From Spirochaetaceae bacterium (lineage in GTDB: Bacteria > Spirochaetota > Spirochaetia > Treponematales > Rectinemataceae), in assembly GCA_025358255.1 (NCBI GenBank), contig JANYKC010000004.1:124001-188000 (forward strand): DNA of 64,000 nt, written 5' to 3'. This document shows, one piece after another, positions 27,161-35,466 of this stretch; positions within the stretch are counted from its first letter, which is position 1, and each line of letters begins with the position of its first letter. Both the position numbers and the translations under genes were made by a program. The notes beneath the pieces are model-generated. The model was given only the letters and a program-made list of their open reading frames with translations. It did not search any database and was not told the origin of the DNA.

Positions 27161-27196
27161 CTGGTAAGTCCATATGCTTCTGTGGTATTACCAGAT
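27159..27196. promoter_or_regulatory. Double FadR-type operator, TGGT-N3-ACCA
   Basis: TGGTATTACCA at 27183-27193 is a perfect palindrome fitting the FadR-subfamily consensus. A second, imperfect site, TGGTAAGTCCA, is at 27162-27172. The pair is also framed by a longer inverted repeat (ATCTGGTAA at 27159-27167, TTACCAGAT at 27188-27196). Both sites lie directly upstream of the gntR start, so bound regulator would block the whole six-gene operon. Confidence 0.8.
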
Positions 27197-27446
27197 GAGC
27201 TTAGGACGGTATGTGTATCCTGTCAATACAGGGACAGGGAAATCGCTTAGGGCAAGGCCGGCTGGGCGCTGTCTTGCGCGCCGGCTCTTTGATGCTCGCC
27301 TTTCTTGGGCAATGCATGCCCGGCCTCCGGCGGCCCGCCCTTCCCTCTTGCCAAAAGCCATGCCAACCCTCAATCGCCGCCGGCTTTCCCACGCGTGTAT
27401 GGATCGCGCCCCGGCGAGGAAGCCGGGGAGACGCAAGGAGGAAGGG

Positions 27447-27830
27447 ATGAACTCTCTGAACAGTATCCTTTTGGAGGGCAACCTGGTGCGGGATCCCGAG
27501 AACAAGACCCTGCCCACGGGCAGCCAGGTCTGCAGCTTCTCCATGGCCTCGGACCGCTTCTACAAGCAGAACGACGAACTCGAGAAGGAAGTCTCCTATT
27601 TCGACGTGGAGGCCTGGTCCCGCCTCGGCCAGAGCTGCTCCGAGAACCTCAAGAAAGGGCGGGGTGTGCGCGTGGTGGGGCGTCTCAAGCAGGACCGCTG
27701 GACGGACACCGAGGGCAAGACCAAGAGCAAGGTGAAGATCGTGGCCGAGCACGTGGAGTTCAAGCCGGCTTTCAACAAGGTCCCGGAGGCGGGGAAGGAT
27801 CCCGTGCGTGAAGTCGAGGAAGTGTTCTGA
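27447..27830 (+). CDS. ssb: Single-stranded DNA-binding protein
   Basis: A 127-residue OB-fold protein. It begins MNSLNSILLEGNLVRDPE, has YFDVEAWSRLGQSCSENLKKG and GVRVVGRLKQDRW, all typical of bacterial SSB. It ends EVEEVF; the usual acidic tip DDIPF that recruits partner proteins is shortened but still acidic with a terminal Phe. The start is fixed by CAAGGAGGAAGGG. It is shorter than most SSBs (about 150-180) because the flexible linker is missing. The region 27197-27446 holds nothing else I can name. Confidence 0.93.
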   Translation: MNSLNSILLEGNLVRDPENKTLPTGSQVCSFSMASDRFYKQNDELEKEVSYFDVEAWSRLGQSCSENLKKGRGVRVVGRLKQDRWTDTEGKTKSKVKIVAEHVEFKPAFNKVPEAGKDPVREVEEVF

Positions 27831-27838
27831 GGGGCAGG

Positions 27839-27870
27839 AAAAAAGGCTCGCGCCCCATCGGGCGCGGGCC
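27839..27870 (-). terminator. Rho-independent terminator for the IclR-family gene
   Basis: An 11-bp GC-rich stem with one mismatch and a 4-base loop. On the minus strand it is followed by a run of six T, 24 bases after the iclR-type stop. It may also stop ssb transcripts weakly. Confidence 0.85.
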
Positions 27871-27893
27871 CTTCCTGGCGCCGGGCCGGATCC

Positions 27894-28688
27894 CTATTCG
27901 AAGAATGGCTCGACGGCCTTGGTCTCCTGGCCCGTCGCGTCGGGCTTGCGGCGCAAGGCCTCGATGGCCAAGGCCGCGTCGCGGCGCAGCGCCTCGAGCA
28001 TCTCGTCGCGGACGGCGGGGTCGCGCATGCGGGCTGTGGGGCCTGATACGCTCATCGCTCCGTAGAAGTCGCTTTCGGCAAGGCAGATGGGAAGGGCCAG
28101 GCAGGTGAGGCCCGTTTCGTACTCTTCCTTGTCCATGCCGTAGCCGGCCTCGCGGGCCTGGGCCGCTTCCCTGAGGATCTCCTCGGGATCGGTGATCGTC
28201 CGCTCGTTGATCCTGGGAAGGGGATCGGTGCCGATTATGGCCCGGGCCCTGTCGTCGGGAAGGATGGAAAGGATGGCCTTGCCCACACCCGTGCAGTAGA
28301 GGGGCAAACGGTCGCCGGGGGCGGATCGCATGCGAAGGGAACGGTTGGCTTCCGCGCGGTCGAGGTAGACGGCGCTGCCGCCGGCCAGGCAGGCAAGGTT
28401 GGCGGTCTCGCCGGTCTCCCGGGCCAGCCGCTCGAGGAAGGGACGCACCCGCTCCACGACCAGGGAGCGGACAGGGACGCGGGTCCCGAGCTCGTACAGG
28501 GCCAGGCCGAGGGACCAGCCTCCGCCGCGGCGCTCGGCGACACCCCGGGATTCCAGGACGGCGAGATAGCGGAGGGCCGTTGCCTTGTTCATCCCGGTAT
28601 CGCGCGAAAGCCGCGCGAGGGTGACATCCCCTTCGGTCTTGGCTAGATAGAACAGGAGATCCAGGGCCTTGCCCGCTGACTCGCTCAT
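27894..28688 (-). CDS. IclR-family transcriptional regulator
   Basis: A 264-residue regulator: N-terminal winged helix (GKALDLLFYLAKTEGDVTLARLSRDTGMNKATALRYLAVLESRG) and a C-terminal IclR effector domain (GETANLACLAGGSAVYLDRAE; PLYCTGVGKAILSILPDD; GYGMDKEEYETGLTCLALPI). It starts with an AGAGG ribosome site. No obvious target operon adjoins it: ssb is convergent and the U32 gene is a separate unit. It may regulate itself through the imperfect inverted repeat just upstream. Confidence 0.93.
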   Translation of the reverse strand: MSESAGKALDLLFYLAKTEGDVTLARLSRDTGMNKATALRYLAVLESRGVAERRGGGWSLGLALYELGTRVPVRSLVVERVRPFLERLARETGETANLACLAGGSAVYLDRAEANRSLRMRSAPGDRLPLYCTGVGKAILSILPDDRARAIIGTDPLPRINERTITDPEEILREAAQAREAGYGMDKEEYETGLTCLALPICLAESDFYGAMSVSGPTARMRDPAVRDEMLEALRRDAALAIEALRRKPDATGQETKAVEPFFE

Positions 28689-28723
28689 GGGAAACCTCTT
28701 GGCATCGGTTTGATCGACAAAAT

Positions 28724-28746
28724 GCTATTTCATTGAATAAATTAGC
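28724..28746. promoter_or_regulatory. AT-rich imperfect palindrome upstream of the IclR-family gene
   Basis: GCTATTT and AAATTAGC frame an AT-rich 23-bp palindrome-like sequence centred on TTTCATTGAA. It stands out from GC-rich DNA 36-58 bases before the start codon. The centre resembles known IclR-family operators, so autoregulation is possible. Confidence 0.45.
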
Positions 28747-28833
28747 TTAGCATCGAGGGAGGGTCGAGTCAACGTTTTTCTCGTTCCGCATAGGATTTCC
28801 CGCAGCGGTCCACCCAGGGCCGATCCGGCGGCG

Positions 28834-31152
28834 CTAGTCGGAATCGGCGCCCTTCCCCTCGTCGGGATGGAAGAAGCCCATCTTCCAGTTGAAACGTCCT
28901 GTCTCGGGGAGGACAGTCCCGTCCTGGGCGGCCTTGAAGACCTGCTTGTAGAGGGGCTTGAGGAGGTCGACCTGGGAGAAGTCGAGGATCACCTTGCCCA
29001 TACCCTCCTTCTTGAGGAAGGGGACCCGATCCACCAAGGAAAATGGCGTGAGGGGAGTGACCGTCGAGTAGTTGGCCCTGCCGTTGAGGCGATAGGTCGT
29101 GCCGTCGCGGTCCTGGAAGGTCTTGAAGTCATACTTCCTCGTGAGGTCCGCCCGGATCCGGAACAGCGAAGGAAAGGAAAAGACGACAGGCATGACGGCT
29201 TTTTTCGGAAGGTCCTCACCAAGGCGCTGGAAATCCTGCTTGGAGATCTCGAGGGGCGGGATGATGAAACGGCAGCCTTCCTCTACGAGGAAGGCCGCGG
29301 CGTAGCTGTTGAAGGCATAGAGCCAAGGGCCGGCGATGATCGTGATGCCACGGTCCTTGTCTCGGCCCTTGTAGCCGCTCCGGGCGGCGCCCGTCTCGCC
29401 TTCGGCCGCGGCGTCGGAGCCACCGCCGGTCGCGGAGCGGCCGCCCGTCCTGGAGGCCAAGGCGCGCAACATGCCCAGATGGGCCAGGTTGTTGGCCACG
29501 AAGATGCGCTGGCCGCGTCCCACCCAATATTCGAGCTCCTCCTGGAGCCAGGCCGAGTCGCTCTCGGGGAACCAGGGGTCGAGCCAGAAGATCAGCTCGT
29601 TGCGCTTGAAGGGGATTTCCTTTTCCTGGCGGCGCAAGCCGTCCGCGTTCTTCTTGTCGAAGAGGATCATGGCGGCCTGGGGGCGGGAGGCAAGCACAAC
29701 GTAGAGGTCGGCCACGCGGCCGACCAGGGCGTAGATCCCGTCGGGCAAGGAATCCAGCTCGGTCTTCTCGATCTTGGGGACATTGGCATCCGGCGCGCTG
29801 TCATGGCTGGGGAAGCGATGATAATGGCCGATGTCCTTGGGGATGACCTGCTTCCACCGCTTGCCGACACCGCGCTTCTGGACGAGGTAGATCGTGTCGC
29901 CGGCCCTGAAGCTGCCCTCGAAGCGCAGGAGGGGTCCCTGGGGGCTGTCCTTCACCTCGCGGAGCTTGGATGTATAGCGCCCTGAGTCGTCGCCCGAGTG
30001 GATGCGCAGCGAATCTCCTTCGGATAGGCCGTCCGAGCCGCGTCCCTCGAGGAGGGCCGCGCCGGAAGCGCCGAATTTGGGTGTCCCGTCGGCGTCCAGC
30101 TCGGGGCGGGTGTCGATGAGGGCATAATGGTCGCCGCCCACGTTCCGCGCTTCCTTGATGCGGCCGATATAGAGTCCCGTGCCACCGGCCTGTTCGGGGC
30201 GGATATAGGAGAGATCGGGCGCGGTCGCATCCCGGGGAGGGGTGCCAGCTTCGGCGTCCGCAGGAAGGGCGGGCTTGGCGAGTATGCCGCCATCGATGTT
30301 GAAGGTGGTCTTGCTGCGCGCGAAGTCGACCTTCAGCAGGGCACGGGCCTTGGCCAAGGCCCGCTCCGGGTCGATCTTGTAGTTGTCGAGCATGTGGCGA
30401 TAGGCCTTGGTCACCGCTCCCACGTATTCCGCGCTCTTCATGCGGCCTTCTATCTTGAAGGAGGCGACACCCGCCTCGGCGAGGGCGGGGACCTGGGCGA
30501 TGAGCTCGAGGTCGTCAGGGGAGAAATAATAGCCCGAGCCGCCTTCGGTCTGGTACATGCGGCGGCAGGCCTGGGCGCAGAGGCCGCGGTTGGCGCTCTT
30601 CCCGCCAAGGTAGCTCGAGAAGAGGCAGAGGCCCGAGGCCGAGACGCAGAGGGCGCCATGGACAAAGACCTGGACTTCGAGGTTGGTGGCCTGGATGATG
30701 CCGCTGATCTCGTCGATGGAGAGCTCCCGGGCGAGGACGGCCCGCTTGATGCCACGACGGGAAAGGAAATTCGCGCCTTTGGAGCTGGCCACGTTCATCT
30801 GGGTCGAGGCATGGAGCCTGAGGGAAGGGAAATGGCGGTTGGCCATCTCGACCACTCCGAGGTCCTGGACGATGACGCCGTCGGGTCCCACCTTCTCCAG
30901 GTATTGGAGAAGCTGGTACATGCGGTCCGCTTCGCGCTGTTCAAAGACGGTATTGACCGTCACGTATACTTTCTTCAGGGCTTTGTGGCATACGTCGACC
31001 GTCGCCTCGAACTGGTTGAAGGCGAAATTGGCCGAGCGCATGCGGGCATTGAAGGAGCGGAGACCAAGATAGACGGCGTCAGCGCCCTCGGCAAGGGCTG
31101 AGTCCAGGGCTTCGGGATTCCCCGCGGGGGCAAGAAGTTCGACAGTAGGCAT
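28834..31152 (-). CDS. Peptidase U32-family protein (RlhA/YdcP-like)
   Basis: A 772-residue U32 protein. The N-terminal half has the family hallmarks VELLAPAGNPEALDSALAEGADAVYLG and the cysteine cluster CVSASGLCLFSSYLGGKSANRGLCAQACRR, which in RlhA-type members binds an iron-sulfur cluster for rRNA hydroxylation. GVASFKIEGRMKSAEYV follows. The extra C-terminal 350 residues correspond to the long form of the family. It is a cytosolic RNA-modification-type protein rather than a proven protease. The gene probably lacks a leader: a TTGCAA/TATCAT promoter ends 6 bases before the ATG. Confidence 0.85.
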   Translation of the reverse strand: MPTVELLAPAGNPEALDSALAEGADAVYLGLRSFNARMRSANFAFNQFEATVDVCHKALKKVYVTVNTVFEQREADRMYQLLQYLEKVGPDGVIVQDLGVVEMANRHFPSLRLHASTQMNVASSKGANFLSRRGIKRAVLARELSIDEISGIIQATNLEVQVFVHGALCVSASGLCLFSSYLGGKSANRGLCAQACRRMYQTEGGSGYYFSPDDLELIAQVPALAEAGVASFKIEGRMKSAEYVGAVTKAYRHMLDNYKIDPERALAKARALLKVDFARSKTTFNIDGGILAKPALPADAEAGTPPRDATAPDLSYIRPEQAGGTGLYIGRIKEARNVGGDHYALIDTRPELDADGTPKFGASGAALLEGRGSDGLSEGDSLRIHSGDDSGRYTSKLREVKDSPQGPLLRFEGSFRAGDTIYLVQKRGVGKRWKQVIPKDIGHYHRFPSHDSAPDANVPKIEKTELDSLPDGIYALVGRVADLYVVLASRPQAAMILFDKKNADGLRRQEKEIPFKRNELIFWLDPWFPESDSAWLQEELEYWVGRGQRIFVANNLAHLGMLRALASRTGGRSATGGGSDAAAEGETGAARSGYKGRDKDRGITIIAGPWLYAFNSYAAAFLVEEGCRFIIPPLEISKQDFQRLGEDLPKKAVMPVVFSFPSLFRIRADLTRKYDFKTFQDRDGTTYRLNGRANYSTVTPLTPFSLVDRVPFLKKEGMGKVILDFSQVDLLKPLYKQVFKAAQDGTVLPETGRFNWKMGFFHPDEGKGADSD

Positions 31153-31158
31153 GTAATC

Positions 31159-31186
31159 ATGATAGCAAATTTCGGCGATCTTGCAA
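31159..31186 (-). promoter_or_regulatory. Sigma-70-like promoter of the U32 gene, possibly leaderless
   Basis: On the minus strand TTGCAA (31181-31186), a 16-base spacer and TATCAT (31159-31164) are followed by only 6 bases before the ATG at 31152. No Shine-Dalgarno sequence fits. Confidence 0.6.
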
Positions 31187-31226
31187 AGTATGCGAAAAAC
31201 CGCATCCTATGCGAGGATGACCAAGC

Positions 31227-31758
31227 CTAGAACTGTAGCCAATCTCCCGCGGCCTTCGCGGCATTCTCCGCGGCGACAATTATGGCCGTCAGCCCCTTTT
31301 CGCCGAGGTTTCCAAGCTTGAGCACGGCCACCGCCGCCTGGTTCTTGCAGATCTTGGCCGATTGCTGGATGGCCTGCTTGTACTCGGGATCCTTCATTTT
31401 CCGTACCGCGGTGCCCAGGGTCTTCTTGTCCTTCGCATAGCCAAGCCTGACCACATAGTAGGTCATGACGTACTTCACCAGGGTGATTTCCGTGTCGTTG
31501 AGCTTGCCGCCGGTGATCCTCTGAGTATCGATGACGGGATCACGGAAGATGGCGAAGAGGCCTTGGCTTACTGACCCGACAACATGACATCGGGACTCTC
31601 CCGTGATTCTGGCCCGTCGCTACGGGCCAGAATCACGGGCTAAAGCTATTGCTTGGTTGCCGGGTCAGTAATGCCGGCATCGCGGCGACCAGGAGAAGGG
31701 AAGCCAGGATGGCCATGCTCGCGAACTGGTGGAGGCGACCTTTATTTGTGGGCTGCAT
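31227..31758 (-). pseudogene. Exported protein gene interrupted by a palindromic element
   Basis: Reading on the minus strand, an ATG at 31758 opens a signal peptide (MQPTNKGRLHQ... then AILASLLLVAAMPA). The frame then meets a 104-bp palindromic element and stops. On its far side a coherent coding sequence resumes (SQGLFAIFRDPVIDTQRITG... KYVMTYYVVRLGYAK... AAGDWLQF) to 31227. Joining the two parts at 31671/31568 gives an uninterrupted 142-residue periplasmic or secreted protein with a perfect Ala-x-Ala-type cleavage site. The mature family is not recognised. An internal GTG at 31478 could still express an 83-residue piece. Confidence 0.7.
31568..31671. repeat. Palindromic insertion-like element, copy 1 (TTACTGACCCG repeat)
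   Basis: Outer inverted repeats TTACTGACCCGACAAC and GTTGCCGGGTCAGTAA (15 of 16 complementary) frame an inner perfect 18-bp inverted repeat (31600-31617 and 31622-31639, 4-base loop). It carries no gene. It splits an exported-protein gene right behind its signal peptide. A shorter relative is at 40116-40175. Confidence 0.8.
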
Positions 31759-31807
31759 AGGCTTCAATCATAGCGCATCGCTGGAGGCGCGCAAGGATGT
31801 GCGGGCA

Positions 31808-32233
31808 TCAGCCTACAAGCTCCACATCCACCCCCGGCCATCGCTTCATGCCTTGCTCGGCGGTGATGAGGGTCGCATCGTGTCGCAGGGCGAGGGCCGC
31901 AAGGAAGGCATCAGGGACCTCGTTCCCGCTGGCGCCGGCCACGAGGCATAGGTGCTTGAAGATGCCGAAGGTCATGGCGTCAGCCTGGGAAAAGACCGCG
32001 GCGGGATGGGCCTCCAGGTAGTCGATGAAGGCCCAGGCTTCACGGAAAGCGGAAGGCTCGACGAATATTCGCCGGTTAGTCACGAGGCGGAGGAAGGACG
32101 CGGCCACCGAGGGGGAGAAAAGAAAGGGCTCGCGCGCCTCAAGGCTTTCGACCAGCATGGGACGGATGCGGGCGTGGAAGGGGCTGTCGGACCGGAAGGC
32201 GTAGACCCAGAGCTTGACATCCCAGAGTCTCAC
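31808..32233 (-). CDS. PIN-domain VapC-like toxin, some active-site residues changed
   Basis: A 141-residue PIN-fold protein of the VapC/TIGR00028 type (LWDVKLWVYAFRSDSPFH; LRLVTNRRIF; EVPDAFLAALALRHDATLITAEQGM; WPGVDVEL). VapC toxins are Mg-dependent ribonucleases using three or four acidic residues. The first (DV) and third (VPDA) are present, but the usual Glu before LR is Ser (VAASFLR) and the last Asp (TAD) is TAE. Activity may be weakened. Its ATG overlaps the stop of the antitoxin gene. Confidence 0.82.
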   Translation of the reverse strand: MRLWDVKLWVYAFRSDSPFHARIRPMLVESLEAREPFLFSPSVAASFLRLVTNRRIFVEPSAFREAWAFIDYLEAHPAAVFSQADAMTFGIFKHLCLVAGASGNEVPDAFLAALALRHDATLITAEQGMKRWPGVDVELVG

Positions 32234-32478
32234 CGGTAGTTCTCTCCCTCATCTGCGTCCGTTGCGGCGGACGACGCGGCTTCAAGGCGGTTCCAGGCGA
32301 GTCCAGGCATGAGTCCGCCCACCGCACTGGAAAGAGGAAGTGGACCAGGACATCCACCACGCTCCAACCGGGCCTTGAGGCCCTGGACGATGAGATCGGT
32401 CAAGGTGGTATCCTCTTCCAAGGCACGCCGCTTGGCCTCCCTGACAACCATGTCAGGAATATTCAAGGTGGTTTTCAT
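32230..32478 (-). CDS. VapB-like / ribbon-helix-helix antitoxin
   Basis: An 82-residue protein starting MKTTLNIPDMVVREAKRRALEE, the ribbon-helix-helix N terminus of DUF2191/VapB-type antitoxins, followed by TLTDLIVQGLKARLE and a flexible C-terminal tail that would bind the toxin. It overlaps the toxin start by four bases, the normal antitoxin-first arrangement. A TTGACA promoter ends next to the ATG, suggesting a leaderless mRNA under self-repression. Confidence 0.85.
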   Translation of the reverse strand: MKTTLNIPDMVVREAKRRALEEDTTLTDLIVQGLKARLERGGCPGPLPLSSAVGGLMPGLAWNRLEAASSAATDADEGENYR

Positions 32479-32485
32479 ACAGACA

Positions 32486-32513
32486 AAGGTATCTCCATAC
32501 AGATATATGTCAA
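32486..32513 (-). promoter_or_regulatory. Promoter of the VapBC-like pair
   Basis: Minus-strand TTGACA (32508-32513), 16-base spacer and TACCTT (32486-32491). The spacer region is AT-rich and contains small palindromes (ACAGATATATGT), a likely antitoxin-binding site. The ATG at 32478 is 8 bases from the -10 box. Confidence 0.6.
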
Positions 32514-32740
32514 GACTGCAAACTGCAATTTTGGGAAATTTTCCGCCACCCATGGGGAAGCTATTCCCACGCGCGAGGGATAGAAGCGACCAGACCACAG
32601 GGCGCGCCACCCCTTCCCGGCGCGACCGAGGACTGGTCGCGGATAGCCCGACGGCGGGCGGCCAGAGCGAGGACCTGTGCCTGTGGCCGGCTTGTGCCGC
32701 ACGCCGGCGCGCCAACAATCTTGGTGGCAGCCCCTTCGCC

Positions 32741-32768
32741 TTGCACAGGGCGGGATTTGCTGTATATA
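32741..32768 (+). promoter_or_regulatory. Sigma-70-like promoter of the EF-G-like gene
   Basis: TTGCAC (32741-32746), 16-base spacer and TATATA (32763-32768), 35 bases before the ATG. The rest of the 32479-32803 intergenic region shows only GC-rich sequence without a gene. Confidence 0.65.
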
Positions 32769-32803
32769 GTTGCATCGATACCCTGTATCCTTGGAGATCT
32801 CCC

Positions 32804-34828
32804 ATGGACCTGCGAAACACCAGAAACATCGGCATCATGGCCCACATCGACGCCGGAAAGACGACCACCACCGAGCGCATCCTCTACTTCTCGGGGAAGA
32901 CCTACAAGATAGGCGAGGTGGACAACGGCGAGGCCACGATGGACTGGATGGACCAGGAGCAGGAGCGGGGCATCACGATCACGAGCGCGGCCACGACGAC
33001 CTGGTGGCGCGAGCACCAGATCAACATCATCGACACGCCAGGGCACGTGGATTTCACCGCCGAGGTCGAGAGGTCGCTGCGCGTCCTGGACGGGGCGGTC
33101 GCCGTCTTCTCCGCCGTGGACGGGGTGGAGCCGCAGAGCGAGACGGTCTGGCACCAGGCCGACCGCTACCATGTGCCGCGCATCGCCTATGTCAACAAGA
33201 TGGACCGGCTCGGGGCGGACTTCGACGCGGTCCTCGAGGACATGCGCAACAAGCTCGCCGCGAAGCCGATCGCCGTCAACGCGCCCATCGGCTCGGGCAA
33301 CTCATTCGAGGGCATCCTGGACCTGGTCGAGATGGAGGAGGTCCGCTTCGAGGAGGACGGCAACACCATCGTCCGCACGCCGATCGCCGAGGAGCGGCGG
33401 AGCGAGGCCCGGTCCCGCCGCGAGACCCTCATCGACAGCCTCTCCGAGCACTCCGACGAGATCACCGACCTCTACCTCCAAGGCGCCGAGGTGCCGGTCG
33501 TCCTCGTGAGGTCGGCCCTCCGCAAGGCCTGCATCGCGCGGGCCCTGGTGCCCGCCTTCTGCGGCGCGAGCCGGCGCAATGTCGGCGTCCAGCCCCTCCT
33601 GGACGGCGTGGTGGACTTCCTCCCCGCCCCCGACGAGGTGCCGCCGGCCAGGGCCTGGCACCCCAAGAAGGAGGAGGAGGTCGAGGTGCCCTGCTCCTCC
33701 AAGGGCTACCCCCTGGGGCTCATCTTCAAGGTCCAGTACGACCGCGAGGCCGGCCCCCTGTGCTACGTGCGCATGTACTCAGGCAGCGCCAAGAACGCGA
33801 GCGTCGTCTACAACATCAACAAGAAGAAGCGGGAGCGCATAACGCGCCTGTTGCGCATGCACGCGAACAAGAGCGAGCCGCTGGACGAGGTCGAGGCCGG
33901 GGACATCGCCGTGATCGTCGGGATGAAGAACGCCCAGACGGGCGACACGATAGGCACGGAGGGATGGCCCGTCCTCCTCGAGAAGATGCACTTCCCCGAG
34001 CCCGTCATATCCGTGGCCATCGAGCCCCGGACCATGTCGGACCGGGACAAGCTCAAGGAGACCCTCGACATACTCTCCAAGGAGGACCCCACCTTCACGA
34101 GCAAGGAGAACGACGAGACCGGCCAGCTCATCATAGCCGGCATGGGCGAGCTCCACCTGGACGTCCTCGTGACCCGCATCATCCGCGACTTCCGCATCCA
34201 GGCCAAGATCGGCAACCCCCAGGTGAGCTACCGCGAGTCCGTGAGCAGGACGGTGGAGCACAAGGAGAGCTACGAGAAGATGCTGGCGGGCAAGGTCAAC
34301 GCCGCGGGCCTCACCCTCAGTGTGGAGCCGCTCCCGCGCGGGACGGGCAACAGCTACGAGAAGGCGGTCCGCATGCCCTTCGTGCCGGACGAGATCTGGG
34401 ACGCGGTCGAGCACGCCGTGCACGGCGCCTTCGCCGGCGGCATCCAGTACGGCTACCCCGCGGTGGACATCGGCGTGAAGCTCACCGCGATCGACTGGGA
34501 CGAGCTCACCGCGACGCCCTTCGCCTTCGAGGCCTGCGCCCACATGGCCTACGACGCCGCCTGCCGCGCCGCCTCTCCCGTGATGCTCGAGCCGATCATG
34601 AAGGTCGACATCACGACGCCCAAGGAATTCCTCGGCGAGGCGATGAGCCTCGTGTCGCAGCGCGGCGGCCTCATCCACGGCACCGACAGCAAGCAGAGCG
34701 CCGAGGTCATCCACGCCGAGGCGCCCATGGTCACGATGTTCGGCTTCACCACCTCGCTGCGCTCGGTGAGCCAGGGCCGCGCGAGCTTCAGCATGGAGTT
34801 CTCGCACTTCGAGCCCAAGCGGCAGTAG
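32804..34828 (+). CDS. fusA: Translation elongation factor G-like GTPase
   Basis: A 674-residue EF-G. All GTPase motifs are present: AHIDAGKTTTTERIL (P-loop), GITITSAAT (switch I), DTPGHVDF (G3) and NKMD (G4). Domains II-V follow (GPLCYVRMYSG, GMGELHLDVL, GGIQYGYPAVDIG, EPIMKVDITTPKEF, LRSVSQGRASFSMEFSHFEP). Spirochaetes carry an extra spd-type EF-G besides canonical FusA, and the absence of rpsL/rpsG/tufA neighbours suggests this may be such a paralogue acting in translocation or recycling. The ATG at 32804 matches the family N terminus. Confidence 0.9.
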   Translation: MDLRNTRNIGIMAHIDAGKTTTTERILYFSGKTYKIGEVDNGEATMDWMDQEQERGITITSAATTTWWREHQINIIDTPGHVDFTAEVERSLRVLDGAVAVFSAVDGVEPQSETVWHQADRYHVPRIAYVNKMDRLGADFDAVLEDMRNKLAAKPIAVNAPIGSGNSFEGILDLVEMEEVRFEEDGNTIVRTPIAEERRSEARSRRETLIDSLSEHSDEITDLYLQGAEVPVVLVRSALRKACIARALVPAFCGASRRNVGVQPLLDGVVDFLPAPDEVPPARAWHPKKEEEVEVPCSSKGYPLGLIFKVQYDREAGPLCYVRMYSGSAKNASVVYNINKKKRERITRLLRMHANKSEPLDEVEAGDIAVIVGMKNAQTGDTIGTEGWPVLLEKMHFPEPVISVAIEPRTMSDRDKLKETLDILSKEDPTFTSKENDETGQLIIAGMGELHLDVLVTRIIRDFRIQAKIGNPQVSYRESVSRTVEHKESYEKMLAGKVNAAGLTLSVEPLPRGTGNSYEKAVRMPFVPDEIWDAVEHAVHGAFAGGIQYGYPAVDIGVKLTAIDWDELTATPFAFEACAHMAYDAACRAASPVMLEPIMKVDITTPKEFLGEAMSLVSQRGGLIHGTDSKQSAEVIHAEAPMVTMFGFTTSLRSVSQGRASFSMEFSHFEPKRQ

Positions 34829-34845
34829 GCGGCGCAGGCGAGCTT

Positions 34846-35466
34846 TCAGTAGAAGGAAATCTCCCGGACGTCGAGGGCCGCCGCGAAAGCCTTCTTGTAG
34901 GCGACCACCGCGATGCTGGAGAGCTTCCTCAAGTCCAGGGCGAAAAACGAGCCGAAATCCCCTTTCGTGAACCGGCTCCAGGGGACGAGGATCTCGGTCC
35001 ACTCCTGTGTGACAGGCAGGGGCGCCATGAAGAAGGACCAGGGGAGGACGTTGCCCGTCGTGCGCAGGAACAGGTAGTAGCCGCTGCCCTGCCCTCGCGC
35101 TACGATCCGCATTCCGGAATACGCGGATGCATCGAAGGCGGACTTGCCCTTGGAGGCCAGCATGAGCCGCGCCTGGATGAAGCCACCGTTGTTGGCGAGG
35201 CTCACGTTGCCAGACATCGCCAGGTGGAGCCGCCCATCCTCGGAAGCCAGGCCGACCTTCATGTCGGATTTGCCGCCCATCACGCGGTCGGTGAAACCTT
35301 CCCATGACGTGCCGAGGGCCGAGGTTCCAGAGGAGAAATCGTCGACAAGGAAAGCTTTCACTGGTGCCTCCGGTTGGGCGAGGAGGGACGCGGGGAGGAA
35401 GGCCGCGAGGAGGGACAAGGCGATCCACGGGAGCGCAGCGCGCCTCAGGAATGCTGCCTTCATCAT
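34846..35466 (-). CDS. Exported CIA30-like protein
   Basis: A 206-residue protein with a signal peptide (FLRRAALPWIALSLLAAFLP, cleavage after SLLA) and a CIA30-type jelly-roll domain (FLVDDFSSGTSALGTSWEGFTDRVMGGKS split by the conserved DRVMGG). The bacterial family has unknown, probably sugar-binding or envelope, functions. It starts within ATGATG and its first ATG overlaps the stop of the hydrolase-like gene (ATGA), so both are co-translated. Confidence 0.85.
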   Translation of the reverse strand: MMKAAFLRRAALPWIALSLLAAFLPASLLAQPEAPVKAFLVDDFSSGTSALGTSWEGFTDRVMGGKSDMKVGLASEDGRLHLAMSGNVSLANNGGFIQARLMLASKGKSAFDASAYSGMRIVARGQGSGYYLFLRTTGNVLPWSFFMAPLPVTQEWTEILVPWSRFTKGDFGSFFALDLRKLSSIAVVAYKKAFAAALDVREISFY

